This document shows positions 52,314-63,381 of a stretch of 64,000 nt of DNA, piece after piece; the stretch's first letter is position 1; each line of letters starts with the position of its first letter. The position numbers were made by a program, and so were the translations under genes. The stretch is from Pyxidicoccus sp. MSG2. GTDB taxonomy: Bacteria; Myxococcota; Myxococcia; Myxococcales; Myxococcaceae. A model generated the notes under the pieces. That model was given only the letters and a program-made list of their open reading frames with translations. It did not search any database and had not been told where the DNA came from. Location: contig NZ_JAPNKC010000001.1 of NCBI RefSeq assembly GCF_026626705.1, forward strand, positions 4,030,001 through 4,094,000, written 5' to 3'.

Positions 52314-53174
52314 TCAGCGGTTCGCGATGAAGCTCGTCATCAGGTCGGCGCAGACCTCCGGTGCCTCGTGCTGCGGGCCGTGTCCCATCTGGGGGAGGAC
52401 CATCAGGTGCACCGACTGCGTCCGCGGCGTGACGTCGAACCAGTTCTCCACCGGGAAGACGATTTCCTGGTCGCCGGAGATGACCAGGACGGGGATGTCC
52501 GTCGCCATGAGGAAGTCCCGGTAGCCGTTGTCGTCCACGAAGAGGTCGTCGCCCTTCGTCTCGGCCAGCAGCTTCATCACGGTGTCGATGGGAATCGCCG
52601 GGCTGGTGTCCGTGGTGCGCGCCGCGATGCGGTTGTGCGAGGCCACCGCGGCGGCGCGGGACCTGCGGGACGGCGGATGGAAGAACAGCACCGTCTCGTC
52701 GTCCAGGTCGTTCACCGGCTTGAGGGCGCGCTCGAAGAAGATGGGCTTCGGTCCGAAGCGCACCTTCCCCGGCGGGGTGGTGCCAATCAGGATGAGCTTG
52801 ATGACGCGCTCGGGGTGCAGGCGCGTCATCACCTGCGCCGCGATGCCGCCCAGCGACCAGCCACCGATGACGAAGCGCTCCAGGCCGAGCGCGTCCGCCA
52901 GGTCGAGGGCGTCCTGCGCCATCCGCGTGCGCACGTAGCTGGGCGTGCCGGTGGACTGGCCCAGGCCGGAATAGTCGAAGGTGATGACGCGGTGGTGGAC
53001 CGCCAGCGCATCGAGGAAGGCGGGGTCCCACGAGTCGAGGACGCCACGAAACCGCAGGCACAGGATGAGCGGCACGCCCTGGCCCAGTTCGCGATAGGCG
53101 AGGCGGCGGCCCTTCACCTCCACGAAGCGGGTGGGCACGTTGACGGCGGTATGGGGGGAGGCGGGCATGTCCAT
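52314..53174 (-). CDS. Alpha/beta-fold hydrolase
   Basis: 286 residues. Nucleophile elbow GGWSLGGIA, TFDYSGLGQSTG loop, Asp region VLVISGDQEIVF and catalytic His in PQMGHGPQ. The oxyanion region reads LCLRFRGVLDSWDP rather than HG, a known variant. AAGGAG 6 nt before ATG. It follows the isochorismatase-like gene by 11 nt and is surely co-transcribed with it. Confidence 0.9.
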   Translation of the reverse strand: MDMPASPHTAVNVPTRFVEVKGRRLAYRELGQGVPLILCLRFRGVLDSWDPAFLDALAVHHRVITFDYSGLGQSTGTPSYVRTRMAQDALDLADALGLERFVIGGWSLGGIAAQVMTRLHPERVIKLILIGTTPPGKVRFGPKPIFFERALKPVNDLDDETVLFFHPPSRRSRAAAVASHNRIAARTTDTSPAIPIDTVMKLLAETKGDDLFVDDNGYRDFLMATDIPVLVISGDQEIVFPVENWFDVTPRTQSVHLMVLPQMGHGPQHEAPEVCADLMTSFIANR

Positions 53175-53185
53175 GGCGTTCTCCT

Positions 53186-53815
53186 TCAGGGGTTGAGTGC
53201 GGACAGGGCCTCGAGCAGACCGGCCGTGTCGGTGATGGCGTGGGCGTAGTTGGGGCCGTTGAGCGCGTGCGCCGCGTGCATGCGGTCGGCGCTCATGGCG
53301 GCGGTGGCGTCCGTGACGAGCGTCACGTGGTAGCCGAGCTCCATTGCGTAGCGCGCCGTGGCCTCGATGCATGTATTGGCAATCATGCCGACGAAGATGA
53401 GCTTGCGGATGCCGTGCTGGGTCAGCAGCAGGTGCAGGTCCGTGTTGGCGAAGCTGTTCTGGCCCCAGTGCTCCTTGATGACGATGTCGCCCTCCTTCGG
53501 CGCGAAGTCCGGGTGCCACTCGCCGCCCCAGGTGCCGGCCTCGAAGGGGCGCAGCCGCATCACCCCCCGCTGGTCCGGGCTGGGGAAGGCCCAGTCCGAG
53601 TAGTCCCCGGGCTGGAAGCGCCGGTGCGGCGCGACGAAGACGCGCAGCCGCGCCTTCCGCACGGCGGCGGTGACGGCGCGCAGGTTGTCGAGCAACCCCA
53701 CGCGCTTCGCCACCTCCTGGACGAACGGCCACATCTTGCCGCCCTCCGCGAGGAAGTCGTTGTACGGGTCGATGAAGATCAGCGCGGTGTCCCGACTGGA
53801 ATAAATGGATGTCAT
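53186..53815 (-). CDS. Isochorismatase-like cysteine hydrolase
   Basis: 209 residues. Catalytic triad of the family: Asp16 in FIDPYNDF, Lys in VIKEHWGQNSF and Cys in GMIANTCIEATARYA. The HWGxNSF and cis-peptide region are typical of nicotinamidase/N-carbamoylsarcosine-amidase-like enzymes that cleave amide or ether bonds; substrate unknown. Divergent from a haloperoxidase-like hydrolase (185-nt gap) and upstream of another hydrolase, suggesting degradation of a small molecule. Confidence 0.92.
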   Translation of the reverse strand: MTSIYSSRDTALIFIDPYNDFLAEGGKMWPFVQEVAKRVGLLDNLRAVTAAVRKARLRVFVAPHRRFQPGDYSDWAFPSPDQRGVMRLRPFEAGTWGGEWHPDFAPKEGDIVIKEHWGQNSFANTDLHLLLTQHGIRKLIFVGMIANTCIEATARYAMELGYHVTLVTDATAAMSADRMHAAHALNGPNYAHAITDTAGLLEALSALNP

Positions 53816-54000
53816 TCTCAGGCTCCGTGGTGGACCTGAGCGGAATCATGCGGAGGGAACCCGGCGCCGTCTTTTGTACTGTGGGCTGGCCAACCTGAAC
53901 CTTCGTATGAGGCACCCCAACCCCCGGTACGATGGCGGGGCATGATTGCGACGCGCATCCTCCCGGCGCTTCAACTCCCCCTCGCCGAAAGGAAGCGCGC

Positions 54001-54876
54001 ATGGATACCAAGACGCGTCCGCATACCGTTTCCGCTGGCAAGCTCGACGGCAGCTACCTCACCACCCGGGACGGCACGCAGCTCTACTTCAAGGACTGGG
54101 GTCCGAAGGACGGCCAGCCCATTGTCTTCTCCCATGGCTGGCCTCTCAGCGCCGACGCGTGGGAGGACCAGATGGTGTTCCTTTCCGAGCAGGGCTATCG
54201 CACCATCGCGCATGACCGCCGGGGCCACGGCCGCTCGTCACAGCCGTGGGGCGGGCACGAGATGGACACCTACGCGGATGACCTCGCCCAGCTCACCGCC
54301 GCGCTCGACCTGAAGAAGGCCATCCATGTCGGCCACTCGACGGGCGGCGGCGAAGTCACGCGCTACCTCGGTCGCCACGGCACCTCGCGCGTCGCCAAGG
54401 CCGTGCTCATCAGCGCCGTGCCGCCCATCATGCTGAAGACGGACTGGCACCCCAATGGCCTGCCCCGTGAGGTCTTCGACGGCATCCGCGCCGGCGTGCA
54501 CAATGACCGCTCCTCCTACTTCAAGGAGCTGAGCCTGGCGTTCTACGGCTTCAACCGCCCGGGCGCGAAGATCTCCGAGGGCCTGCGAGAGAGCTTCTGG
54601 ATGCAAAGCATGATGGGCGGGCTGAAGGCCGAGTACGACTGCATCAAGGCCTTCTCCGAGACGGACTTCCGCGCCGACCTCGCGAGCTTCGACGTGCCCA
54701 CCCTGGTGCTGCACGGCGAGGACGACCAGATCGTCCCCATCGACGGCGGGGGAAGGCTCTCCGTCACCCTGGTCAAGGGCGCGAAGCTGAAGACCTATCC
54801 CGGCTTCAGCCACGGCATGTGTTCGGTCAACAAGGACGTCATCAACAAGGACCTGCTGGCCTTCATCAAGGGCTAG
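54001..54876 (+). CDS. Alpha/beta hydrolase, non-heme haloperoxidase/perhydrolase-like
   Basis: 291 residues. [27 protein letters not shown] (oxyanion HG), [13 protein letters not shown], nucleophile [19 protein letters not shown] (Asp) and FSHGMCSV (His) are diagnostic of the bacterial cofactor-free chloroperoxidase (perhydrolase) group. Such enzymes hydrolyse esters and can form peracids. Start at 54001 has AAAGGAAG ~8 nt upstream. Shares a divergent promoter region with the isochorismatase-like gene. Confidence 0.92.
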   Translation: MDTKTRPHTVSAGKLDGSYLTTRDGTQLYFKDWGPKDGQPIVFSHGWPLSADAWEDQMVFLSEQGYRTIAHDRRGHGRSSQPWGGHEMDTYADDLAQLTAALDLKKAIHVGHSTGGGEVTRYLGRHGTSRVAKAVLISAVPPIMLKTDWHPNGLPREVFDGIRAGVHNDRSSYFKELSLAFYGFNRPGAKISEGLRESFWMQSMMGGLKAEYDCIKAFSETDFRADLASFDVPTLVLHGEDDQIVPIDGGGRLSVTLVKGAKLKTYPGFSHGMCSVNKDVINKDLLAFIKG

Positions 54877-54885
54877 GCGCGGGCC

Positions 54886-56466
54886 CTACCGGGCGAACGG
54901 CAGGGTGAAGACGAAGCGCGCGCCGCCATCTGGGATGTTTTCCCCCCAGATGCGGCCGCCGTGCGCCTCGATGATGTTGCGGCAGATGGACAGCCCCATG
55001 CCCAGGCCGCTCGCCTTGGTGGTGAAGAAGCTCTGGAAGAGCCGGTCCTGATGCTCCGGCGGAATCCCCGGCCCCGTGTCCTCGATGGCGAAGCGCAGCT
55101 CACCGGAGCTCGCCAACGTCATCAAGTCGAGCCGCGGCCGGGGGCAGCCAGCGCGCCTCATCTCCTGCATGGCATTGAGCGCCAGGTTGACCACGGTCTG
55201 CTGGAGCTGCACGCGGTCGGCCTCGATGTCGGGCAGGCCGCTGGAGAGCACGAGGCGCAGGTCCACCTCGTGCGCCATCAGCTCGTGGCGGAGGAACAGC
55301 ACCGCCTCCTCGATGACCTGGTTGGGCGACAGACGCTGCCGCTCCACGGCCTTGTTGGACGCCATGGCGCGGATGCGGGCGATGATGTCGGCGGCGCGTC
55401 TCGCGTCGCTCACCATGTTGGCGTGGATGGCGCGCACCTCGTCCAGGTCGGGCTGGGGCCGCGACAGCCAGCGCGCCCCCGCCGCGCCGTTGGTGACGAT
55501 GGCGGCCAGCGGCTGGTTCACCTCGTGCGCAATCGACGCCGTCAGCTCTCCGAGCATCGACAGGCGCGAGGCATGGGCGAACTCGCTCTGCAGGCGGCGC
55601 ACCTCCCGCTCCGCCGCCACGCGGTCCGACAGGTCGATGACGCCGACGAGGACGGTGCCGCGCCCATGGTGGCCCGACGGCCAGCAGACGGTGAACAGGG
55701 CATCAATCATCCGCCCGTCGAGCGCGGACAGGCGCGTCTCCCGCGACAGGCTGGGCAGCCGGTCCACCGAGGCCAGCAGGCTCTCCGCATAGACGTGGCG
55801 GCTCTCCGGCGGCCAGAACGGGGCGACGGTGCCACCGATGAGGGCCTCGCGGCTGCCAGCGCCGAACAGCATCGCCGTCTTGTCATTGACGTCCACCACG
55901 CGCGTGACGGCGATGGCGGCGTCGATGAACTCGGGATGCGCCGCGAAGTACGCGCGGAAGTCCGCCACGCCCTCATGGATGCGCTGGCGCAGCATCTCGC
56001 GCACTTCGGAGAAGTCGAGCTCCCAGAACGACGCCGCCATGGCCTGGAACAGGTTGCGGTAGCGGTGCGCCTGCACGCGGGACTCCGCCTCCAGGTCGCT
56101 CAGACGCGTGAGGTCGCGGCCATACTCGAGGATGAAGGCGGGCTGGCCATCCGGACCGCGCTGCACCGTCCACCGGACCTCGACGCGCTTCTCCTCTCCG
56201 GAGGCGGTGGTCCGCTTCAGCTCCCCTTCCCAGTGCCCCTGCTCCAACAGACTTTGCTCGATGCGCGCAATCGTCGACGGGGGGTGGGCGTTGAGGCTGT
56301 CGTGGAGGTGGCGGCCCAGCATGGCGTCGCGCGCGTGGCCATAGAGCGCCTCGGAGGCCTTGTTCCACAGCAGGACGTGGCCGCTCGGGTCACGGACGAT
56401 GATGCTCTCGGACGCTCCGTCGATGAGTGGGCCGAAGACGGCCTCTACACCTCTTGCTTCCGCCAT
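54886..56466 (-). CDS. PAS-domain sensor histidine kinase
   Basis: 526 residues, cytosolic. PAS domain ~8-130 (ESIIVRDPSGHVLLWNKASEALYG), second PAS-like region ~150-300, then HisKA with phospho-acceptor in GELTASIAHEVNQPLAAI, a DivL/FixL-type dimer helix, N-box NLALNAMQEM, G1 DTGPGIPP and G2 GLGMGLSI. AIAHEVNQPLAAI is the FixL-like class, which normally pairs with FixJ regulators; a FixJ-type gene lies 440 nt upstream on the same strand. Start 56466 with GGAG upstream. Confidence 0.93.
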   Translation of the reverse strand: MAEARGVEAVFGPLIDGASESIIVRDPSGHVLLWNKASEALYGHARDAMLGRHLHDSLNAHPPSTIARIEQSLLEQGHWEGELKRTTASGEEKRVEVRWTVQRGPDGQPAFILEYGRDLTRLSDLEAESRVQAHRYRNLFQAMAASFWELDFSEVREMLRQRIHEGVADFRAYFAAHPEFIDAAIAVTRVVDVNDKTAMLFGAGSREALIGGTVAPFWPPESRHVYAESLLASVDRLPSLSRETRLSALDGRMIDALFTVCWPSGHHGRGTVLVGVIDLSDRVAAEREVRRLQSEFAHASRLSMLGELTASIAHEVNQPLAAIVTNGAAGARWLSRPQPDLDEVRAIHANMVSDARRAADIIARIRAMASNKAVERQRLSPNQVIEEAVLFLRHELMAHEVDLRLVLSSGLPDIEADRVQLQQTVVNLALNAMQEMRRAGCPRPRLDLMTLASSGELRFAIEDTGPGIPPEHQDRLFQSFFTTKASGLGMGLSICRNIIEAHGGRIWGENIPDGGARFVFTLPFAR

Positions 56467-56519
56467 CAGCCTGCTCCGACAAGAGTCCTGGAGCGCTCCG
56501 GGGCGAGCGCCGAAGCAAG

Positions 56520-56888
56520 CTACATTGCCAGGGCGCGCTCGACGCAAGCAACGAACTCGTCGCTGTCGAACGGCTTCTTCAGCAGGCAGGACGGATTGCA
56601 CGCCCGCGCCCGCTCCATCACGGATGATTCAGTCTGTGCGGTAATCATGATGACGGGCACGGTGGAGCCCCGCGCATCGAGCCGTCTCTTGAGGTCGATG
56701 CCGCTCATGCCCGGCATGTGGATGTCGGTGATGACCAGCTTCGTGCTCTCCAGCTCGCCCGACTCCAGGAACGCCTCGGCGCTGTCGAACGCCAGTCCCT
56801 TCAGTCCGAGCGAGCGGAGCAGACTGAGGACCGCCGTGCGGACCGACGCGTCGTCGTCGACTACGGAGATGTGGGACTCGGGCGACAT
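56520..56888 (-). CDS. Single-domain response regulator
   Basis: 122 residues. Acidic pocket VVDDDASV, phospho-Asp in VITDIHMPGMSG, Thr/Ser at VIMITAQ and Lys in LLKKPFDSDEF. No output domain. Lies between the FixJ-type regulator and the kinase (14 nt and 53 nt gaps), so it is likely an intermediate or competing receiver in the same phosphorelay. Confidence 0.93.
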   Translation of the reverse strand: MSPESHISVVDDDASVRTAVLSLLRSLGLKGLAFDSAEAFLESGELESTKLVITDIHMPGMSGIDLKRRLDARGSTVPVIMITAQTESSVMERARACNPSCLLKKPFDSDEFVACVERALAM

Positions 56889-56902
56889 GGCCTTCTTCCA
56901 GA

Positions 56903-57559
56903 CTAGGGTTTTCGCGCCTGGGAGGGAGTCGAGGCCGTGTCCAGGGTCTTCGGGAGCTTCAGCGCCTCGGCCATGCGCACCAGGTCGGCGAGGGAGTCCG
57001 CCTCCATCTTGCGCATCACCGAGCCGCGGTGAATCTTCACGGTGATTTCACTCAGGCCCAGCTCGCCGGCCACCTGCTTGTTGAGCTGCCCGGCCGTCAC
57101 CAGCGTCATCACCTGCTGCTCGCGCGGCGACAGGCTGTCGAAGCGCCTGCGCAGGTCCGCCTGGTCCTCGCGCACCGCGCGCTGGCCGCGATGCTTCTCC
57201 ACCGCCACCGCCACCGCGTCGAGCAGGTCCTGCTCGCGGAAGGGCTTGGCCAGGAAGTCGACGGCGCCCGCCTTCATCGCCCGCACCGACATGGGGATGT
57301 CGCCGTGGCCGGTCATCATGATGACCGGCAGGTCGATGCCGAGCGACTCCAGTTGCCCCTGGAAGGCGAGGCCGCTCGTCCCGGGCAGGCGCACGTCGAG
57401 CAACAGGCAGCCCGGTGCATCTCCCCGCTCGGCGTCGAGGAAGGCCCTCACCGAGTCATAGGCGTTGGCCTTCATGCCCACGGAGCGGAAGAGGGTCTGC
57501 AAGGCGGTGCGCAGCGACGAGTCGTCGTCCACGATGTGGACCAAGGCTTCCTCACCCAT
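56903..57559 (-). CDS. FixJ-family response regulator
   Basis: 218 residues. Receiver ([46 protein letters not shown]) followed by a LuxR/FixJ HTH (~150-205: [46 protein letters not shown]). The receiver has the FixJ hallmark TGHGD-I-P. First of three signalling genes on this strand; presumably the output of the PAS kinase. Confidence 0.93.
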   Translation of the reverse strand: MGEEALVHIVDDDSSLRTALQTLFRSVGMKANAYDSVRAFLDAERGDAPGCLLLDVRLPGTSGLAFQGQLESLGIDLPVIMMTGHGDIPMSVRAMKAGAVDFLAKPFREQDLLDAVAVAVEKHRGQRAVREDQADLRRRFDSLSPREQQVMTLVTAGQLNKQVAGELGLSEITVKIHRGSVMRKMEADSLADLVRMAEALKLPKTLDTASTPSQARKP

Positions 57560-57605
57560 TCCATCAACTTGGCATGGTGAAAATGAGGCGGCAATCACTG
57601 CCGGC

Positions 57606-58421
57606 TCAGGCCGCCGCGTCCAGCCGCTGCGTGCCGGCCGCGGCCGCGGCCCAGTCGAGGACGAAGTCGGCCACCTCTTCCCAGCCCTCCTCGAGGCACA
57701 GGAAGTGCGAGCGGTCGGGGAACATCTTGAACTCCGTCTTGGACGGCGACTTCGCCTGCTTCTTCGCGTTCGTCCGGACCATGGGCAGGGGAATCGTGCG
57801 GTCGAACTCGGCGGCGGTGAGCAGCAGGGGCGCCCGCTCCGGATTGCCCGTCTTGATTTTCGAGCCCTTGCCCAGCACGGCCTGGAAGAAGATGCGGCCC
57901 GGCGTCGGGACGATGTACTTCTCCCAGGCCGCGCGCATCTCCGACTCCGGCAGGGTGTTGGCGAAGCCCTCGCGGAAGCCGTCGAGGCTCATCTTCAGCG
58001 CGCGGTTCCACCCGTTCCACGCGGTGAAGACGGACCGCGACGTCCAGACGGCCCGGGGATGCGCCGGGACGCCGAACGGCGGCCCCGGGTCGATGGCCAC
58101 GCCCGCCACGCCCAGGCCGCGGTCCAGCAGCACCTGCACGATGAGGCCGCCGAACGAGTGGCCCATGAGGATGGGCTTCTCCGGCAGGGCGCGGATGATG
58201 GCGTCGTAGTGGTTGACGATGTCCTCCAGGTTCAGCTTCGCGAACCGGGGGTCCACGCCGTCACGCAGCTCGGCGACGGGCCGGTCCAGGTAGGGCCAGG
58301 CCGGGGTGATGACCTTGTAGCCCCGGGCCTCGTAGCGGGCGCGGAAGCCCTCCCAGGACACGGGGGTCAGCCAGGCACCGTGGATGAGCACAATCGTCTT
58401 CGAAGGAGCGGGAAGCGGCAT
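57606..58421 (-). CDS. Alpha/beta hydrolase
   Basis: 271 residues. Oxyanion [14 protein letters not shown], nucleophile [10 protein letters not shown], Asp in [13 protein letters not shown] region and His in [17 protein letters not shown]. This HGAW…GHSFGG form matches small-molecule esterase/haloperoxidase-like proteins of soil bacteria. AGGAGA 8 nt before ATG. It is 46 nt upstream of the FixJ-type regulator, so hydrolase and signalling genes may share a transcript. Confidence 0.9.
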   Translation of the reverse strand: MPLPAPSKTIVLIHGAWLTPVSWEGFRARYEARGYKVITPAWPYLDRPVAELRDGVDPRFAKLNLEDIVNHYDAIIRALPEKPILMGHSFGGLIVQVLLDRGLGVAGVAIDPGPPFGVPAHPRAVWTSRSVFTAWNGWNRALKMSLDGFREGFANTLPESEMRAAWEKYIVPTPGRIFFQAVLGKGSKIKTGNPERAPLLLTAAEFDRTIPLPMVRTNAKKQAKSPSKTEFKMFPDRSHFLCLEEGWEEVADFVLDWAAAAAGTQRLDAAA

Positions 58422-58501
58422 GGCGCAATCTCCTGAATCGTTGATGGCAGGAGAATGCGCCGGGGCCTCGCCGAAGCCCATTCTACGTGCGGTTGTGCCG
58501 C

Positions 58502-59635
58502 CTATACCTTGGTATGGGTCCGCGGCAGGTGCAGCCAGAAGCGCGTGCCCTCCTGCGGGGTGGACGTCACCCGCAGCAGCCCGCCATGGGCGCGCACGAT
58601 TTCGTGGGTGATGTAGAGCCCCAGCCCCAGCCCGTTGCGCTGCGCGCTGCGCATGTCCTGGGCGCGCACGAAGGGGTCGAAGATGTGGGGCAGGCGCTCG
58701 GCGGGGATGGGCAGCCCCTGGTTGTGGACGTCCAGCCGCACGCCGTCGCCTTCGTCGCGCAGGGACACCGTCACCGCCGTGTCCTCCGGCGAGTACTGCA
58801 CGGCGTTGCCCACCAGGTTGGAGGCTGCCTGGGCAATCCGGTCCGCGTCCCACTCGCCCCAGCCGTTGCCGGACAGGCTCAGCTCGAAGCGGCGCTTCGG
58901 GTGCGCCACCTCCAGCTCCTCCACCACCTGCTGGACGACGTCATGCACGTTCATCCGCGCGCGGTTCAGCGCGTAGCCGCCGCCCAGGCGCGTGCGGGTG
59001 AAGTCGAGCAGGTCGTTGATCATCCGCGCCATGCGGTCCGCGGAGATGGAGATGCGGTTGACGGACTTGCGCTGCGGCTCGGCCAACCCGCCGTAGCGCA
59101 ACAGCAGCGCCGCGTTGCCGGAGATGGCCTGCAAGGGATTGCGCAAATCGTGCCCGAGGATGCCGAGGAACTGCTCGCGGAACACCGCCGTCTGCCGCGC
59201 GGCCTCCTCGCGCTTGAGCCCCTCCTCCACCCGCTTGCGCTCAATCGCGTAGCGCAGGGCGCGCACCAGCAGCGGGCCCGTCACCTGCCCCTTCACGAGG
59301 TAGTCCTGGGCGCCCTGGTGGACGGCCTGCACCGCGAGCCGCTCGTCGTCCGTGCCGGTGAGCACCACCAGCGGCACCGAGGGCGCGGCCTGCAGCATGC
59401 GCGAGATGTTGCCCAGCCCGTGCCCGTCCGGCAGCGACAGGTCCAGCAGCACCGCGTCCACGCGCGCCTCGGACACCACGCGCAATGCGTCTCCCAGGCG
59501 CTCCACATGGACAACCTCGAAGCGCGTCGAGGAGGAGAACTCCCGCAACTCCTCCTGGAGCAGGCGCGCGTCGCCGGGGTTGTCCTCCACCAGCAGCACG
59601 CGCAGCGACTGTTCGTCCAGCACGCCCGGGCTCAT
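58502..59635 (-). CDS. Receiver-histidine kinase hybrid
   Basis: 377 residues. N-terminal receiver ([43 protein letters not shown]), then HisKA with [16 protein letters not shown] and an HATPase domain ([41 protein letters not shown]). The G1 Asp is replaced (HNQGLPI), unusual but seen in this RsbW-like kinase group. Start ATG overlaps the stop of the receiver gene upstream as ATGA. Confidence 0.93.
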   Translation of the reverse strand: MSPGVLDEQSLRVLLVEDNPGDARLLQEELREFSSSTRFEVVHVERLGDALRVVSEARVDAVLLDLSLPDGHGLGNISRMLQAAPSVPLVVLTGTDDERLAVQAVHQGAQDYLVKGQVTGPLLVRALRYAIERKRVEEGLKREEAARQTAVFREQFLGILGHDLRNPLQAISGNAALLLRYGGLAEPQRKSVNRISISADRMARMINDLLDFTRTRLGGGYALNRARMNVHDVVQQVVEELEVAHPKRRFELSLSGNGWGEWDADRIAQAASNLVGNAVQYSPEDTAVTVSLRDEGDGVRLDVHNQGLPIPAERLPHIFDPFVRAQDMRSAQRNGLGLGLYITHEIVRAHGGLLRVTSTPQEGTRFWLHLPRTHTKV

Positions 59636-60090
59636 GGCGCCTCGGGCTTGGGCGGCAGCCGGACCACCGACAGCCAGAAGTCGTCGATGGAGCGCACCAC
59701 GGAGATGAACTGCTCCAGGTCCACCGGCTTGGCGATGTAGCAGTTCGCGTGCAAATCGTAGGTGCGCAGGATGTCCTCCTCCGCCTTGGAGGTGGTGAGC
59801 ACCACCACGGGGATGCGGCGCAGCAACGTGTCCTGCTTGATTTCGGCCAGCACCTCACGCCCGTCCTTCCGGGGCAGGTTCAGGTCCAGCAGGATGAGGT
59901 CCGGCCGGGCCGCGTGGGCATGCGGGCCCTCCTTGCGCAGGAAGGCCAGCGCCTCCACGCCGTCGCGCGCCACCGACAGGGTGTTGCGCACCTTGCCCTC
60001 CTTGAGGGCCTCAATCGTCAACCGCACGTCGCCGGGGTTGTCCTCCACGAGGAGGATTTCAATCGGGTGTCCAGACTCGTCGTGACTCAT
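59632..60090 (-). CDS. Rcp1-type response regulator
   Basis: 152 residues, receiver only: [73 protein letters not shown] and NLPRKDG with the C-terminal helix FWLSVV are typical of phytochrome-partner receivers. ATGA overlaps on both sides, so it is translated as the middle gene of a three-gene relay. Probably the direct phospho-acceptor of the upstream multi-sensor kinase. Confidence 0.94.
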   Translation of the reverse strand: MSHDESGHPIEILLVEDNPGDVRLTIEALKEGKVRNTLSVARDGVEALAFLRKEGPHAHAARPDLILLDLNLPRKDGREVLAEIKQDTLLRRIPVVVLTTSKAEEDILRTYDLHANCYIAKPVDLEQFISVVRSIDDFWLSVVRLPPKPEAP

Positions 60091-63000
60091 GGCGTCTCAG
60101 GCTCCTGGGCGAACGGCGCGGCGGGCAGGGTGAACCAGAAGGTCGTCCCCTTCCCCTGTTGGGACTCCACGCCGATGCGCCCGCCGTGGCGCTCGACAAT
60201 CTTCTTGCAGATGGCGAGCCCGATGCCGGTGCCCGGGTACTCCTCCTTGCCGTGCAGCCGCTGGAAGATGACGAAGATGCGGTCGAAGTACTGCGGGTCG
60301 ATGCCGAGGCCCCGGTCCTTCACCGTGAAGCGGACCTCCGTTCCCTGCCGCTCGCCGGCGACTTCCACGTGCGGCGGGGCGCCGCCGTGGAACTTGAGCG
60401 CGTTGCCGATGAGGTTCTGGAACACCTGGGCCAGTTGCGTCTCGTCCGCGAGCACCGGGGGCAGCGGGCCCGGGAGCACCGTGGCGTGGCTCTCCTGGAT
60501 GGCCGCCTGGAGGTTGGCCGTCGCCCGCTCCAGCGCCCGCCGCGCGTCACACGGCTTCGGCTGCAGGCCGCGCGTGCCCACGCGCGAGTACGTCAGCAGG
60601 TCCTGGATGAGCCGCTGCATGCGGTTGACGCCGTCCACCGCGTAGCCGATGAACTCGTCCGCGTCCGTGTCCAGCTTCCCCTTGTAGCGGCGGCCCAACA
60701 ACTGCGTGTAGCTGGCCACCATGCGCAGCGGCTCCTGCAGGTCATGCGAGGCCACGTACGCGAACTGCTGCAACTCCTCATTGGAGCGGGCCAGCTCCTG
60801 CGCGTGCTGCTTGAGGGCCTCTTCCGCGCGGCGGCGCTCCACGCCCTGGGCGATGGCGTCCGCCACGGCGGCCAGCGCCGCCACCGCGTCCTCGCCCAGC
60901 GGCTGACGGTTGTAGACGCCCAGCACGCCCACGAGCTGGTCCTTCACCAGCAGGGGGATGCCCGCGAAGGCGCGGATGCCCGTCTCGCGCACCCACGCCG
61001 GGTCCAACGCGCGCGGGTCCAGGTCCATGCGGTCCACCCAGAGCTGCTGACGCCTGCGGGCCACCTCGCTCACCATGCTCGGGCCGCCGAAGGACACCCG
61101 GCTCCACTTCTCACGGGGCGGGGCCAGGGAGCCGGCGTTGCCCGCCAGCTCCAGCGTCTCCGTGGCGCGCACGTGGAGCCACAGCCGGGCCACCACCGCT
61201 TCCAGGTGCTTCGCCAGGGCCTGGGCGCAGTCCTGGAGGAGGTCCGGGACGGTGCCCTCGCGGGACAGTGCGTGGCTCACCTCCGCGCGCAGCGCTTCCA
61301 GCCGGCGGCCGGCCTTCTCGCGCTCCAGCCGGCGGGCGGCCTCCTCGGCGCGCAGCTGCGAGCTGATGTCCGAGTTGGTACCCACCCACTCGCGCACGCT
61401 TCCATCCGCGTTGAGCATGGGCACGCCGCGCGCCTTCGTGGGCGTATAGGTGCCGTCCGGGCGGCGCACGCGGTACTCCACCTCGTAGGGCCCGCGCGCC
61501 GCCACCGCGGCGCTCCAGGCCCGGGCCGCCCGCTCGCGGTCGTCCGGGTGGATGGCGTCCAGCCACCCCTTGCCCCGCCACTGCTCATACGTCTGCCCGG
61601 TGAAGGCACGCCACGAGGGGCTGTCCTCCACGATGTCGCCCTCCGGGTGCGTCACCCACACGGCCTGGGCCGTGGCGCTGACCAGCGAGCGGAAGCGCTC
61701 CTCCATCCGACGGGCGTCCTGGATGAGGCGCGCGTTGTCCAGCGCCACCGCCGCCTGGGACGCCACACCCTCCACCAGGCGCGCGTGCTCCGGCCGGAAG
61801 CGCCCCGGCTCCGGGTGCCCGAAGAACAATCCACCGAGGACCTCCCCCGAGCGGCTCCGCACCGGCACGGCCAGGTAGCTGCGCACGGGCAGGTGCCCCG
61901 CGGGCATGCCGTGGTAGGGCGCGTTCTTCCCGTAGTCGGAGTGCTTCGTCACGTCGTCCAGCAGCCGCGTGCCCTCGCCCCGGAACGTGGGGCCGAAGAT
62001 GGCGGTGTTGCGCGGCATGGGCATGTGCGCGAAGGCCTCGCGGGGCGCGCCGGTCAGCGTGTAGAGCAGGTACGAGTCGCCGCGCTCGTCCACGCGGTTC
62101 TCGAAGAAGGCCCCGAAGGCGGCGCCGGTGAGAGCCACCGTCTCGTCGGTGATGCGCTGCACGAGCTTCGTGACATCCAGCTCGGAGGCGAGCGAGCCGC
62201 CGATGCGCATCAGCAGCTCCGCGAGGTTGCGCTCGGACTCGCTGCGCCGCAAAGCCTCCTGCGCGTCGCGGTACAGGCGCGCGTTGTCCACCGCGAGCGC
62301 GGCGCGCGCGGCGAGCTGCTCGGCGAGCGGCATGTCCGCCGAGGAGTAGCGCCGGCCCGACTCGGCGGTGACGAGCGTGAGCGCGCCCAGGGTGCGCCCG
62401 CGCGCCTTCAGCGGCAGCACCAGCGCCGAGCGCAGCCCCAGCTCGCGGGCGATGCGAAGGTGCTCCGCGTCCCGGGCACCGGCCACCAGCACGTCGTCCG
62501 GGATGTCCGCCATCAGCACCGGCTGGCCCGTGCGGATGACGGACAGCACGCCGGACGGGTCCTCCGGGCGGGGCGGGTAGCGCACCCGCAGCTCTTCGGC
62601 GAAACGCACCTTGGCGGGGTCCACGTGCGCCACGCCCACCTGCCGCGTGGAGCCGTCCTCGCTGGCGATTTCGATGGCGCACCAGTCCGCCAGCCGGGGC
62701 ACCGTCAGCCGCGTCAGCGCGGCCAGCGTGGCCTCGTAGTCCAGCGGCGAGGCGGACAGCAGCGCGCTGGCCTCGTCCATGAGGCGCATCGAGTCCGCGG
62801 CGCGCTTCTGGTCGTCGATGTCCGTGCTGGTACCGAACCAGCGGACGATGCGGCCGTTGTCGTCTCGCACCGGGCGCGCGCGGCCGAGGAACCAGCGCCA
62901 CCCCCCGTCGTGGCGGCGGCAGCGGAACTCCACCTCGTAGGGCTCGCCGGTGCGCAGCGAGTGGGCCCAGCGCCTGCTGGCCTCGCCCAGGTCCTCTGGG

Positions 63001-63233
63001 TGGAAGACCCGTCGCCACCCCTCTCCCGCCGCCTGCTCGGGGGTGAGGCCCGTGTACTCGTACCAGGGCGCGTTGAAGTACTCGTGGTGGCCGTCCGGAC
63101 GCGCAATCCAGATGAGCTGGGGAATGCTCTCCGCGATTTGCTGGAAGACGTCCCCTGGGAGCAGACCCGTCAGCAGGTCCGTCGCCACGGGCTCCGGCGT
63201 CCTGACCGGAGGACTGGAGACTGGGTGTGTCAT
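60087..63233 (-). CDS. Multi-PAS/GAF phytochrome-like sensor histidine kinase
   Basis: 1048 residues, no TM helix. Order: PAS (~35-150, [23 protein letters not shown]), GAF (~165-320), GAF (~340-510, [18 protein letters not shown]), PAS (~520-640, [23 protein letters not shown]), GAF (~660-820), then HisKA/HATPase (~830-1045) with [43 protein letters not shown] and [18 protein letters not shown]. The [10 protein letters not shown] box is the phytochrome type; no bilin-binding Cys is assured. GTG three codons upstream is an alternative start. Heads the overlapping operon. Confidence 0.94.
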   Translation of the reverse strand: MTHPVSSPPVRTPEPVATDLLTGLLPGDVFQQIAESIPQLIWIARPDGHHEYFNAPWYEYTGLTPEQAAGEGWRRVFHPEDLGEASRRWAHSLRTGEPYEVEFRCRRHDGGWRWFLGRARPVRDDNGRIVRWFGTSTDIDDQKRAADSMRLMDEASALLSASPLDYEATLAALTRLTVPRLADWCAIEIASEDGSTRQVGVAHVDPAKVRFAEELRVRYPPRPEDPSGVLSVIRTGQPVLMADIPDDVLVAGARDAEHLRIARELGLRSALVLPLKARGRTLGALTLVTAESGRRYSSADMPLAEQLAARAALAVDNARLYRDAQEALRRSESERNLAELLMRIGGSLASELDVTKLVQRITDETVALTGAAFGAFFENRVDERGDSYLLYTLTGAPREAFAHMPMPRNTAIFGPTFRGEGTRLLDDVTKHSDYGKNAPYHGMPAGHLPVRSYLAVPVRSRSGEVLGGLFFGHPEPGRFRPEHARLVEGVASQAAVALDNARLIQDARRMEERFRSLVSATAQAVWVTHPEGDIVEDSPSWRAFTGQTYEQWRGKGWLDAIHPDDRERAARAWSAAVAARGPYEVEYRVRRPDGTYTPTKARGVPMLNADGSVREWVGTNSDISSQLRAEEAARRLEREKAGRRLEALRAEVSHALSREGTVPDLLQDCAQALAKHLEAVVARLWLHVRATETLELAGNAGSLAPPREKWSRVSFGGPSMVSEVARRRQQLWVDRMDLDPRALDPAWVRETGIRAFAGIPLLVKDQLVGVLGVYNRQPLGEDAVAALAAVADAIAQGVERRRAEEALKQHAQELARSNEELQQFAYVASHDLQEPLRMVASYTQLLGRRYKGKLDTDADEFIGYAVDGVNRMQRLIQDLLTYSRVGTRGLQPKPCDARRALERATANLQAAIQESHATVLPGPLPPVLADETQLAQVFQNLIGNALKFHGGAPPHVEVAGERQGTEVRFTVKDRGLGIDPQYFDRIFVIFQRLHGKEEYPGTGIGLAICKKIVERHGGRIGVESQQGKGTTFWFTLPAAPFAQEPETP

Positions 63234-63381
63234 GGGAGGCACCCGACGTTAACAGCGCGTCCGCGCCCCACCCTTTCGCCCGGGGACGGCCTTTCCGGCA
63301 GCCGACAATCGCCCCCGAGGACCGTCCCCTCTCCGGGCGTGCAGGCGTCAGTCGCCGCTCACGCCCACCTGTCACCCGGGC

